Under the pieces are notes generated by a model. That model saw only the letters and a program-made list of their open reading frames with translations, did not search any database and was not told the origin of the DNA. From positions 1 to 25,370 of the forward strand of contig JAAZAH010000001.1 of assembly GCA_012514415.1 (NCBI GenBank): DNA of 25,370 nt, read 5' to 3'. Every line of letters starts with the position of its first letter. Position 1 is the first letter of the stretch. The position numbers and the translations under genes are program-made. The DNA comes from Sandaracinaceae bacterium (lineage in GTDB: Bacteria > Myxococcota_A > Polyangia > Polyangiales > Houyiibacteriaceae). Below are positions 16,942 to 23,858 of the stretch, piece by piece.

Positions 16942-17778
16942 CTAGCGCTGGCAGCGGCCTTTGCCTTGCGAGATGGCGCGGAGCTCGGTGTTGGCCGCGT
17001 TCACATGCGGCGATCGGGGGTGATTGCGCACGAGCGCGTCGAGCGCGGCCTTCGCATCAGTGCAGGAGCCGAGCTGCGAAAACGCCTCCGCCATCAAGAA
17101 GAGCGTGTCGGGCATGCGTTTTCCGCTCCGGTGATGACGAATGATCTCTTGGAATGCGCCTAGAGCTTGCTGCGGCTTCTCGCTCTTGAGATAGCTCTCG
17201 CCGAGGAGATAGCGGGCTTCTTCGATGCGTTGGTCCTCAGGATATCGGACGATGAACGCCCGGTAGAGCGCCTGCGCCATGCCGTGCTCTCCGGACTCGG
17301 AGGCGCGCTTCGCAGCGTCGAGATGCGAGGCGGGATCGGCAGGAAGCTCACTTTCCGACAGCTCGATCGCGACTCCCGCACGGATGGCGAACTGACGCAA
17401 GCTCGCCTCGAGGGCGTCCATGCGCTCTTTGGAGGCTTGCTCATGCGTTTCGAGGTGATGCCTGAGCTCGTCGAGGACGCCGTCCACTGCCGCAAGCCGC
17501 GTCTTGAGCGCTTCGACGTCGGCTCCAACGTCGGCGCTATTTCGCGTGACGATCTCGGTGGCCTCACGGATCACTTCACGGAGTTCGGCGATCTTATCCG
17601 ACGCACTCCGGTTTTCGGCAGCGAGCTCCTCGCGCTGGTTGACGACCTGCACCTCGAGCTCTCGGATGCGCTCTTGATGTTTTCGGAGTTCGGCCTCGAC
17701 GAGCTCGCCTCGCGCCTGCGTGTAGAGGCAGCCGCTAAGAACGAGGACGGTGCCGATGGAGAGAGCGAGCGTTCTCAT
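16942..17778 (-). CDS. cpoB: CpoB/YbgF-like coiled-coil TPR lipoprotein
   Basis: This 278-residue protein combines an N-terminal coiled coil (about 25-125, heptads in LRKHQERIRELEVQVVNQ) with C-terminal TPR-like helices (about 150-270): HLDAAKRASESGEHGMAQALY, YPEDQRIEEARYLLGESYL and a final DALVRNHPRSPHVNAA. That arrangement matches CpoB/YbgF, which coordinates outer-membrane constriction with septal peptidoglycan synthesis next to Tol-Pal. Unlike E. coli CpoB it has a lipobox (LSGC, Cys17), so it is probably membrane-anchored. It begins 6 bp after the pal stop on the same strand, which supports the assignment. tolQRAB are not present here. Confidence 0.85.
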   Translation of the reverse strand: MRTLALSIGTVLVLSGCLYTQARGELVEAELRKHQERIRELEVQVVNQREELAAENRSASDKIAELREVIREATEIVTRNSADVGADVEALKTRLAAVDGVLDELRHHLETHEQASKERMDALEASLRQFAIRAGVAIELSESELPADPASHLDAAKRASESGEHGMAQALYRAFIVRYPEDQRIEEARYLLGESYLKSEKPQQALGAFQEIIRHHRSGKRMPDTLFLMAEAFSQLGSCTDAKAALDALVRNHPRSPHVNAANTELRAISQGKGRCQR

Positions 17779-17784
17779 CCGGAC

Positions 17785-18423
17785 TTAGCGCTCAATGAAA
17801 TCGACGCGGCGATCGCGCCGGTAGCTCGCTTCATCCGTCCCTGTCGACATCTCCTCACCGCGCCCCATGGTGCGAAGCTGTCCCTCGGCAAAGCCGAGTG
17901 AGACGAGATAGCGCTTGACCGAGCGCGCGCGGCGATCGGAGAGCGCGAGGTTGTATTCTTCGGTGCCGCGCGGATCGGTGTGGCCGACGAGTTGAAAGCT
18001 TTCGATCCCGCGTTCACGGGCGCAGCGGAAGTTCGCGTTCACCTGATCGCGCGCGCGCGAGTCGAGCTCGTCGACGTCGAAATCGAAATAGACGGGCTCG
18101 ACCGTGCAGGGCGGCGCCTCGCTCGTCACGGGCTCCGGGGTCGAAGTCACCTCAAAGGCTTGGCAACGGTTGCGCTCGCAGCGCTCATTTTCGCCGCAAT
18201 CGCCATCGCTCGTACAATAATCGGGGATCTCCTCGCAGCGGCCATCGGCACATCGCTGACCGGGCGCGCAATGGCTGTCAACGCGGCATTCTTGGCATTG
18301 ACCGTCGACACAATATTCCCCGGCGTGGCAGTTTTCATCTTTTTCACAGCGCGGGTATTTCGGACCGCAGCCGACGAAAAGCAGTGTACCGAGGAGAAGG
18401 AGAAGGCTGATGCGAATGGGCAT
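17785..18423 (-). CDS. pal: Pal-like OmpA-domain lipoprotein with a Cys-rich insert
   Basis: This is a 212-residue peptidoglycan-associated lipoprotein. The lipobox Cys is residue 19 (LFVGC). Residues 26-87 form three perfect Cx5Cx5Cx4C repeats (C26-C43, C46-C63, C70-C87), which E. coli Pal lacks. The OmpA domain follows (about 107-212): VYFDFDVDELDSRA, LVGHTDPRGTEEYNLALSDRRA (split: GHTDPRGTEEYN, LALSDRRARSVKRYL), GRGEE and RRDRRVDF, with the Asp and Arg that bind diaminopimelate retained. Function: tethering the outer membrane to peptidoglycan. It lies directly upstream of cpoB (6-bp gap). A consensus-like promoter is marked about 80 bp upstream. The OmpA assignment is firm; 'Pal' itself is inferred from the cpoB neighbour and the lipobox. 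Confidence 0.9.
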   Translation of the reverse strand: MPIRISLLLLLGTLLFVGCGPKYPRCEKDENCHAGEYCVDGQCQECRVDSHCAPGQRCADGRCEEIPDYCTSDGDCGENERCERNRCQAFEVTSTPEPVTSEAPPCTVEPVYFDFDVDELDSRARDQVNANFRCARERGIESFQLVGHTDPRGTEEYNLALSDRRARSVKRYLVSLGFAEGQLRTMGRGEEMSTGTDEASYRRDRRVDFIER

Positions 18424-18501
18424 GATGGCGAACTTTTCCCGAGGGATGGCTTAGAGCTTATCCGATTCCCCCGAGGTCTGCTCCATGCAGACCGCGGAAT
18501 C

Positions 18502-18530
18502 TTCGTATCGCGGGGGAGTGTGCCTGTCAA
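18502..18530 (-). promoter_or_regulatory. Candidate sigma-70-type promoter for pal-cpoB
   Basis: On the minus strand a perfect -35 TTGACA (18525-18530) is followed after 17 bp by TACGAA (18502-18507). It is about 80 bp upstream of the pal ATG in the divergent gap with the aminotransferase gene. The -35 is ideal, but the -10 matches only half of TATAAT. Confidence 0.4.
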
Positions 18531-18671
18531 CGTCGAGGGTGAGCCATTTATTCTAAATTCTTCGCAGTGTTGGCGACTTCCGCTCCCCTGAAATTCTTCC
18601 TTTCGATGGGGCGAGAAAGGAGCATGCTGGGCGTTGCTGCAATGGCGCGAGGGTGGTAGAGCATCCCGTCT

Positions 18672-19880
18672 ATGACAGCACCCTCACTCGCAAGCCGGCT
18701 TGAAAACATCAAGCCATCTGCCACCGTCGCCATCACCGATCGTGCGCGCGCGCTCCGAGAAGAAGGCCGCGACATCCTCTCTTATAGTGTCGGCGAGCCC
18801 GACTTTGGGACGCCCAAACACATCGAGGAGGCGATCCTTCGCGCCATCGCCGAGGGGAAGACCTCACACTACACCGCCGCGCGCGGCATCGCTGAGGTCC
18901 GCAAGGCCATCGCGGAGGATTCGGCGCGGAGGCGGGGCGGCATCGTTTACGAGCCGAATGAGATCGTTGTCTCGGTGGGCGCCAAGCACGCGCTCTTCAA
19001 CCTCGCGCTCGCGCTTTACGATGAGGGCGACGAGATCCTCGTCCCGGCGCCCTATTGGGTGAGCTACCCCGAGCACGCGGCGCTCGCCGGCGCAAAGGCC
19101 GTCATCATCGAGACCAAGCAGGAAGAGGGCTTCCGCGTCTCGCCCGAGGCGCTCCGCGCAGCCGTCACGCCCAAGACGAAGGCGCTCGTGATCTGTAGTC
19201 CCTCCAACCCCACCGGCGCCGCCTACGCCCCGGAGCATCTGCGCGCGCTCGCCGAGGTGATCCGCGAGGGGAACTACTGGGTGATCTGCGACGAGATCTA
19301 CGGCCAGCTCGTCTACGGCGATTTTGAGCAGCGCTCGCTCGTCGAGATCGCGCCCGACCTCAAAGATCGCATCATCATCGTCGACGGCGTGAGCAAGACC
19401 TACGCGATGACAGGCTGGCGAATCGGCTGGATGCTTGGCCCGGCGCATGTCGCTGCAGCGTGCGATAAGATCCAAGGTCAAGCGACGACGAACCCCACGG
19501 CTGCCGCGCAGTGGGGAACGATTGCTGCACTCAATGGACCGCGCGAGCCGCTCGAAGAGATGCGCCGAGCGTTCGAAGAGCGCCGCTCGGTGATCATCGA
19601 AGAGATGAACCGCATCCCGGGCTTCGTCTGTCGCATGCCGGAGGGGGCGTTTTACGCGTTCGCTTCGGTCGAGGGGCTTATCGGGAAGCGTGCCCACGGG
19701 AAGGTGCTCGAGGACGATCTCGCGATCTGCAATTACCTCCTCGAAGAAGGCGGTGTTGCGCTCGTCCCCGGTACGGCTTTTGGTGCGCCGGGCTTTATCC
19801 GCATGAGCTATGCGACGAGCGTCGAGAATATCCGCGAGGGCCTTCGTAGGATCGCGGAGGCGGTAGCGAAGCTCGACTGA
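18672..19880 (+). CDS. Class I aminotransferase, aspartate aminotransferase type Ib
   Basis: This is a 402-residue PLP-dependent fold-type I enzyme, most like the thermophile/Bacillus-type aspartate aminotransferases (oxaloacetate + glutamate to aspartate + 2-oxoglutarate). Motifs: YSVGEPDFGTPKHI near the N-terminus, HYTAARGIAEVR, APYWVSYPEH, CSPSNPTGAAY with the PLP-contacting Asn, CDEIYGQLVYG with Asp and Tyr, the Schiff-base Lys242 in VDGVSKTYAMTGWRIGW, and the carboxylate-binding Arg in GFIRMSYA. Some relatives also accept prephenate or aromatic acids, so substrate range is uncertain. ATG 18672 gives the usual 'LASRL..IKPSATVAI' opening; no strong ribosome site is seen. The last codons (AKLD-stop) lie in the first unit of a 27-bp tandem repeat. 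Confidence 0.93.
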   Translation: MTAPSLASRLENIKPSATVAITDRARALREEGRDILSYSVGEPDFGTPKHIEEAILRAIAEGKTSHYTAARGIAEVRKAIAEDSARRRGGIVYEPNEIVVSVGAKHALFNLALALYDEGDEILVPAPYWVSYPEHAALAGAKAVIIETKQEEGFRVSPEALRAAVTPKTKALVICSPSNPTGAAYAPEHLRALAEVIREGNYWVICDEIYGQLVYGDFEQRSLVEIAPDLKDRIIIVDGVSKTYAMTGWRIGWMLGPAHVAAACDKIQGQATTNPTAAAQWGTIAALNGPREPLEEMRRAFEERRSVIIEEMNRIPGFVCRMPEGAFYAFASVEGLIGKRAHGKVLEDDLAICNYLLEEGGVALVPGTAFGAPGFIRMSYATSVENIREGLRRIAEAVAKLD

Positions 19881-19983
19881 GCGTTACTGCGGGCGAAGCT
19901 CGACTGAGCGCTACTGCGGGCGAAGCTCGACTGAGCGCTACTGCGGGCGAAGCTCGACTGAGCGCTACTGCGGGCGAAGCTCG
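19866..19983. repeat. 27-bp tandem repeat, about 4.4 copies, spanning the aminotransferase stop
   Basis: Units start at 19866, 19893, 19920 and 19947, with a 10-bp partial unit at 19974. Units 2-4 are identical; unit 1 differs by one base (GTT for GCT). The unit begins GCGAAGCTCGACTGA, the last three sense codons (K L D after Ala) and TGA stop of the upstream gene, and continues for 12 bp. Because 27 is a multiple of three, each copy repeats the stop in the original frame. No spacers separate the units. Confidence 0.97.
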
Positions 19984-20007
19984 GCCGCGCCTCCGGCATC
20001 GAAGACG

Positions 20008-20042
20008 AGGCGCCATCTCGACATCTCGAGGTGGCGCCTTTT
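20008..20042 (+). terminator. Rho-independent terminator after the aminotransferase
   Basis: A 14-bp stem (AGGCGCCATCTCGA with TCGAGGTGGCGCCT, one G-U pair) closes a CATC loop and runs straight into TTTT. It lies 25 bp beyond the 27-bp array and should end the + strand transcript. It has no T-run on the minus strand. Confidence 0.9.
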
Positions 20043-20059
20043 CGCTAAACCGGCCGAGC

Positions 20060-21184
20060 TCAGGGGGAAAGGCCCGGCTGCGCAACGGGTCCGGCGAGCG
20101 GAGCGATGGGGCGCCCTTCGCCGTGGGGCGCTTCGGCGATGATGCTTCGAAGGATGAGGATCGCCCCCAAGGCCGAGGCGAGGAGGAGCGCCGGGCTGAG
20201 CGGCCCAAAGCCCGCGATCAGATAGAGGAGAAGGCCGAGTCCGCGCTGCCTTCCAAGCGAATCTCCCCCAAAGAGGAGCGCCGCGGCGATTCCGGCACCT
20301 GCGCCCAAGGGGAGCGCATAGAGTGAGAGGGAGAGGCTCGCGAGCGCGTCGAGTTGAAGAAGCGCATAGAGAAGCGTCTCGAAATCATCGCGGCGATGAG
20401 CTCCGCGGAGGCCGAGGTAGGCGAGCGAGACAAGTGAGCCGACCAGCAAAAAAGAGACGAGCGCGATCCACGGCCGAGCGCGAAGGCGCGCTCTACTTCC
20501 CCATACGAGGAGGAAGGGCGTCGAAAGGAAGGCGAGCTCTCCCATTCGGCGAAGCGCGGAGGCTGCGCGCAGCATCGGAAGCGCGCTTTGTCCGCGCTCA
20601 AACGCGAGCGGGAGGAGAAAATGAAGGAAGGCGCCCAGCGCCGTGACGATCAAAAAAACAGCCGCGATGCGGAGGCTCATTGCGGCGCGAAAGCGCGTCG
20701 CCCCCAAGGCGATGTTCGAGATCAGCAGCTGCGCCGCCGCCGCGCCGAGGAGCACTCTCGAGGGATCGAAGCTCAAGGAGCGCATGGCGACGATGAGCGT
20801 GCTGAGGACGATGAACGCGGCGAAGAGGAGCATCACGCGGATGAAGCGTTCGAGCCCGCGAAGGGAACGTACCTCTTCATTGTCAGCGGGGAGGCGCGGT
20901 GCGGCGAGAAACACGCCGAGGGATAAAAAAAGCGCGATCCCGCCCGCGATCGCGAAGGCGTTGAGCGGAAGCGTGCTGAGCGCGCGCCCCTTGGACGTGA
21001 GAAGCCCGGGCTCGAGGAAAAAGCGGATGAGGCAGCGGCGAAGGATGAAATCGAGCGTCGCCATCGTCGCCGCAAGTCCGGCCAATAGCGGCGCGTCCTC
21101 CATCCGCGGGATGAGCACATCGAGGAGGCCGCTTCGGTTCGCCTTTCGCGCGGTGGCCGGCATTTGTTCGTCACTCGAGGACAC
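20060..21184 (-). CDS. Polytopic membrane protein of unknown function
   Basis: This is a 374-residue protein with about nine hydrophobic segments: roughly 76-95, 117-134, 144-162, 171-192, 215-229, 239-259, 282-306, and two within 315-347. Short basic loops between them (RFRAAMSLR, RARLRARPW, GAHRRDDFE) suggest cytoplasmic turns. The N-terminal ~30 residues are polar and the C-terminus is Pro/Gly-rich. No transporter, protease or prenyltransferase motif is visible, and I do not recognise the family. The start is uncertain: GTG 21182-21184 has GAAGGA almost touching it, and an ATG seven codons in (21161-21163) is a reasonable alternative. It is convergent with the aminotransferase and divergent from bioB. 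Confidence 0.75.
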   Translation of the reverse strand: MSSSDEQMPATARKANRSGLLDVLIPRMEDAPLLAGLAATMATLDFILRRCLIRFFLEPGLLTSKGRALSTLPLNAFAIAGGIALFLSLGVFLAAPRLPADNEEVRSLRGLERFIRVMLLFAAFIVLSTLIVAMRSLSFDPSRVLLGAAAAQLLISNIALGATRFRAAMSLRIAAVFLIVTALGAFLHFLLPLAFERGQSALPMLRAASALRRMGELAFLSTPFLLVWGSRARLRARPWIALVSFLLVGSLVSLAYLGLRGAHRRDDFETLLYALLQLDALASLSLSLYALPLGAGAGIAAALLFGGDSLGRQRGLGLLLYLIAGFGPLSPALLLASALGAILILRSIIAEAPHGEGRPIAPLAGPVAQPGLSP

Positions 21185-21513
21185 GTCCTTCGGAAGCTAC
21201 GCGGGCTCGAGCCATCTTTCAATCCTCGGCTGACCGCGGCGCCCTCGCTGACGATCCCTCCTCGGGCTCCGGAGACGATGGCCGGTGCGCGGTCGATCGG
21301 CTGAGGGCAGACAGTGGAGCGGCTCCGCTCGCTTGTTCCGTCGCCCTCTGCTAGAGCTGATCGCAACCGCCCGGATTCGGATGCGCGAGATGCGCTCGAC
21401 TTCGGGTGCGGCCAGCAGGCGTCCCCTTCGGCATCCCAAAAGGACCACACTAGGATAAGCTAAGGATACTCGAAGGAAATCCGCGGGAAAACCGAGGGAA
21501 AACCGAGGAAAAC
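21185..21513. other. Divergent intergenic region upstream of bioB
   Basis: These 329 bp separate the membrane-protein gene and bioB. I see no convincing small gene and no BirA-type operator (no TTGTAAAC-GTTTACAA pair). Near bioB there is a less GC-rich stretch (ACTAGGATAAGCTAAGGATACTC, with AGGATA twice; split as ACTAGGATAAGC and TAAGGATACTC), which is the likeliest promoter area, followed by an 11-bp repeat at the ribosome site. Confidence 0.5.
21485..21513 (+). repeat. 11-bp tandem repeat over the bioB ribosome binding site
   Basis: GGGAAAACCGA occurs at 21485-21495 and 21496-21506, then GGAAAAC at 21507-21513, directly abutting the bioB ATG at 21514. Each junction makes a GAGG(G) Shine-Dalgarno-like core, so copy number would change the number and spacing of ribosome sites. 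Confidence 0.8.
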
Positions 21514-22551
21514 ATGGAGAAGAGCTCGATTCGACACGATTGGACCGTTCAGGAGGCGCGCGAGATTTACAATCTTCCGCTGCCCGAGCTTATCTACCGC
21601 GCTCAGACCGTTCATCGTCATTTCCATCCTCCCAACGCGGTGCAGCTCTGTACGCTCCTCTCGGTCAAGACCGGTGCCTGCCCCGAGGATTGCTCGTATT
21701 GTCCGCAGAGCGCGCGCTATGAGACGGGGGTCGAGGCCGAACGCTTGATGTCCGTCGAAGAGGTTCTCGAGGGCGCACGCCGCGCCAAGGAGGCCGGGGC
21801 GAGCCGCTTTTGCATGGGCGCCGCTTGGCGGAGCCCGAAAGAGGGCAGCAACCAATGGAAGCGCGTGCTCGAGATGGTTCGCGGAGTCCGCTCGCTCGGG
21901 ATGGAGGCTTGCGCGACGCTCGGCATGCTTAGCGACGAGCAGGCGCGCGAGCTCAAAGAGGCCGGACTCACCGCGTACAACCACAACATCGATACGTCGA
22001 AGGAATTCTACGGCGAGATCATCACCACGCGTGACTTCGAAGATCGTCTGGAGACGATCCGGGCCGTTGCAGACGCGGGCATCCATGTCTGTAGTGGCGG
22101 CATCATCGGCATGGGCGAAAAGCTCAACGATCGAGTGGCGATGCTCGTCACGCTTGCGCGCCTTGAACCCCATCCGGAAAGTGTCCCCATCAACGCACTC
22201 GTGGCGGTGGCCGGGACCCCGCTTGAAGATCGCCCGAAGGTGACGGCGGTTGAGATGGCGCGGATGTGCGCCACGGCGCGCATCTTGATGCCGGCTTCGA
22301 TGGTGCGTCTATCGGCCGGTCGCTCGGAGATGAGTGAAGAGGCGCAGCTGCTTTGCATCACCGCCGGCGCCAACAGCATTTTCTACGGCGATAAGCTCCT
22401 GACGACCGGTAACCCCGACGTGGAAGCCGATATGGCGATGATGCGCGCCGCCGGACTCGAGGCGCTCGTGCCGGCGGATCCCGAAGCCGGGCGCGAAGTC
22501 GCAACGAGCACGTCACTCCCCGCGATGCCGCCCGCTGTCGAAGCGTCCTGA
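21514..22551 (+). CDS. bioB: Biotin synthase
   Basis: BioB is a radical SAM enzyme that inserts sulfur into dethiobiotin. It has 345 residues. The SAM-cluster motif CPEDCSYC gives C56, C60 and C63. The auxiliary [2Fe-2S] ligands are present: Cys in RFCMGAAW, Cys in EACATLGML, Cys in HVCSGGIIGMGE, and Arg in VRLSAGRSEM. YNHNIDT and VPINALVAVAGTPLE are also family signatures. No other bio genes adjoin it, so the gene is a stand-alone unit bounded by a divergent membrane-protein gene and a terminator. The C-terminal ~25 residues after AGLEALVP are Ala/Pro-rich and not conserved. Confidence 0.97.
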   Translation: MEKSSIRHDWTVQEAREIYNLPLPELIYRAQTVHRHFHPPNAVQLCTLLSVKTGACPEDCSYCPQSARYETGVEAERLMSVEEVLEGARRAKEAGASRFCMGAAWRSPKEGSNQWKRVLEMVRGVRSLGMEACATLGMLSDEQARELKEAGLTAYNHNIDTSKEFYGEIITTRDFEDRLETIRAVADAGIHVCSGGIIGMGEKLNDRVAMLVTLARLEPHPESVPINALVAVAGTPLEDRPKVTAVEMARMCATARILMPASMVRLSAGRSEMSEEAQLLCITAGANSIFYGDKLLTTGNPDVEADMAMMRAAGLEALVPADPEAGREVATSTSLPAMPPAVEAS

Positions 22552-22573
22552 TTTTTCGAAGAGAAGCCAATCG

Positions 22574-22610
22574 AAAAAAGCGCCGTCCTTTCGGGGGAGC
22601 GGCGCTTCTT
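22574..22610. terminator. Bidirectional terminator between bioB and bfd
   Basis: AAGCGCCG (22578-22585) pairs with CGGCGCTT (22600-22607), with a further TCC/GGA pairing inside. Reading the minus strand, the stem is followed by a run of T's (the A6 at 22574-22579), so it is a good terminator for bfd. On the + strand it is followed by CTTCAATT and is weaker for bioB. Confidence 0.75.
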
Positions 22611-22773
22611 CAATTGGGCCTTCGGCGAACTTCAAGCGTTTTGGCGGGGAGGTGCAGCGAATCCGAGGTAAGGACTCCTCTTTTCGCGCAATCAGGGCGG
22701 GCGAGCGTGGATGTGCTTTCCTGCGGAAGCGCGGATCGCCGGGTAGAGGCCGAAGGACTGGGGCGAGAGGCCT

Positions 22774-22986
22774 TCAGCCTGTGGCGCCGAGGATGCGGAG
22801 CGGAGAGACGTGGACGGCGGATTCGTCGCGGACGTCTTCCAAGATTTCGTCGACCGCGGGGAGGCAACCGCCGCAGCCGGTCCCCGCGCCGCAAACACGA
22901 CCGATAAGGCCCCGACTCTTCGCGCCGTTACGAGCAGCTTCGCGGATCGTCGAGTCCATCACCTTTTTGCAATGGCAGATGAGCAT
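22774..22986 (-). CDS. bfd: Bacterioferritin-associated ferredoxin (Bfd-like [2Fe-2S] protein)
   Basis: This is a 70-residue BFD-like [2Fe-2S] protein. Cysteines C4 and C6 (MLICHCKKV) and C38 and C41 (GTGCGGCLPAV) form the CxC...CxxC cluster site; C32 is an extra Cys. Bfd docks on bacterioferritin and supplies electrons for iron release; the bacterioferritin gene is divergent, about 300 bp away. The frame is open for 36 more codons upstream (to 23094), but that stretch lacks similarity and contains a Fur box and a -10 sequence, so the internal ATG 22984-22986 is the better start. The C-terminal ~20 residues (SAVHVSPLRILGATG) extend past the usual E. coli end and are not recognised. Confidence 0.88.
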   Translation of the reverse strand: MLICHCKKVMDSTIREAARNGAKSRGLIGRVCGAGTGCGGCLPAVDEILEDVRDESAVHVSPLRILGATG

Positions 22987-22999
22987 GGCTTCAGGGCTA

Positions 23000-23027
23000 G
23001 GTATAGCTTCGCGTAAATGAAAATCAA
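23000..23027 (-). promoter_or_regulatory. Candidate bfd promoter
   Basis: On the minus strand, -35 TTGATT (23022-23027) and -10 TATACC (23000-23005) are 16 bp apart. The -35 lies inside the Fur box, so Fe-Fur would block it. The transcript would have a very short leader before the ATG at 22986. Confidence 0.45.
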
Positions 23028-23032
23028 TATCA
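23018..23032 (-). promoter_or_regulatory. Fur box upstream of bfd
   Basis: Minus-strand TGATATT-G-ATTTTCA matches the 7-1-7 Fur consensus TGATAAT-N-ATTATCA at 12 of 14 specified positions. It lies 32 bp upstream of the bfd ATG in an AT-rich island within otherwise GC-rich DNA. Iron-repressed bfd is known in other bacteria; regulation here is inferred. Confidence 0.7.
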
Positions 23033-23143
23033 ATTTGAGGCAAGGGGGCGATTTTTGCACGTAAATCTGCGTGTTCTCCCACCGTTGCCTGCATCTCGAG
23101 GTTACGCTGAACCCGACGGGGCGCTTCCTAAGCGCGCGCGAGT

Positions 23144-23158
23144 TGAAAGTGATTATCA
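23144..23158 (+). promoter_or_regulatory. Second, weaker Fur-like site
   Basis: TGAAAGT-G-ATTATCA has a perfect right half and 5 of 7 in the left half against TGATAAT-N-ATTATCA. It is midway between bfd and the bacterioferritin gene and could act on either. Confidence 0.4.
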
Positions 23159-23178
23159 AGTGCAAGTGGTTGAATTTG

Positions 23179-23206
23179 TTGCATTTTCTGGCGTGGGCGC
23201 TATGTT
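23179..23206 (+). promoter_or_regulatory. Candidate bacterioferritin promoter
   Basis: TTGCAT (23179-23184) and TATGTT (23201-23206) are 16 bp apart, about 75 bp upstream of the ATG. A GTGCAA/TTGCAT inverted repeat (about 23160-23184) overlaps the -35. Both boxes are partial matches. Confidence 0.3.
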
Positions 23207-23282
23207 GAAGACGCGACCAAGGTTATGAAATGTCGTTGAAAGCGTTCGCTCGAACCATCGGGCGATATGAAGAGGTGAGAGT

Positions 23283-23753
23283 ATGAAGGGCGACGAAGAG
23301 ATCATTGAGCTCCTTAACGAGGTGCTCACGGCCGAACTCACGGCCATCAACCAATATTACGTGCACTACAAAATGTGCGCGGATTGGGGCTATGAGGTGC
23401 TCGCGGCCAAAAAGCGCGAGGAGTCCATCGAGGAGATGAAGCACGCCGATGTCGTCATCGAGCGCATCCTTTTCCTCGAGGGCGTCCCCAATATGCAGCG
23501 GATGAACCCGGTGAAGGTCGGCCAGGATCCGATCGAGCAACATAAAGTCGATCTTGCGCTCGAGCTCGACGCGCGGGAGCGACTGAACCGCGGAATCAAA
23601 CTCGCCCGCGAAAAGGGAGATGAGGGCACGCGGCAGCTCCTCAGCGAGATTCTCGAGTCCGAGGAAGAGGGCATCGATTGGCTCGAGACGCATCTCAAGC
23701 TCGCCGAGGACCTCGGAAAAGAGCGCTATCTCGCTCAGATGATTCGCGCCTAA
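23283..23753 (+). CDS. bfr: Bacterioferritin, with Gly at the His130 ligand position
   Basis: This is a 156-residue bacterioferritin, co-linear with E. coli Bfr (158). It stores iron as a ferric mineral in a 24-mer. Ferroxidase ligands E18, E51, H54, E94 and E127 are present, and the haem-ligand Met52 is conserved in EEMKHAD. The expected sixth ligand His130 is Gly: the C-terminal helix reads EEEGIDWLE where E. coli has DEEGHIDWLE, with no gap between E94 and this point. This should weaken one iron site, unless His is supplied elsewhere or the protein pairs with a second subunit. A good ribosome site (AGAGGTGAGAG) precedes ATG 23283. It is divergent from bfd and convergent with the hemerythrin gene. 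Confidence 0.95.
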   Translation: MKGDEEIIELLNEVLTAELTAINQYYVHYKMCADWGYEVLAAKKREESIEEMKHADVVIERILFLEGVPNMQRMNPVKVGQDPIEQHKVDLALELDARERLNRGIKLAREKGDEGTRQLLSEILESEEEGIDWLETHLKLAEDLGKERYLAQMIRA

Positions 23754-23766
23754 GGCTGCGTTGCGT

Positions 23767-23812
23767 CGAAGCCCGCCACGTGTGGATCCTCCACTTCGTC
23801 GGTCGGGCTTCG
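23767..23812. terminator. Stem-loop between convergent bfr and hemerythrin genes
   Basis: CGAAGCCCG (23767-23775) pairs perfectly with CGGGCTTCG (23804-23812); a smaller GTGGA/TCCAC hairpin nests inside. There is no T-run on either strand, so it may act as a 3'-end stabiliser or a rho-dependent end and not a classical terminator. Confidence 0.45.
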
Positions 23813-23858
23813 TCGCGTCCGCCTTCTGCCGCGGGTCTTCCGTTCGCCGATCGCTCGC

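Noticed and set aside
19866..19983. CRISPR array
   Set aside because: The 27-bp units are directly contiguous with no spacers and no cas genes nearby.
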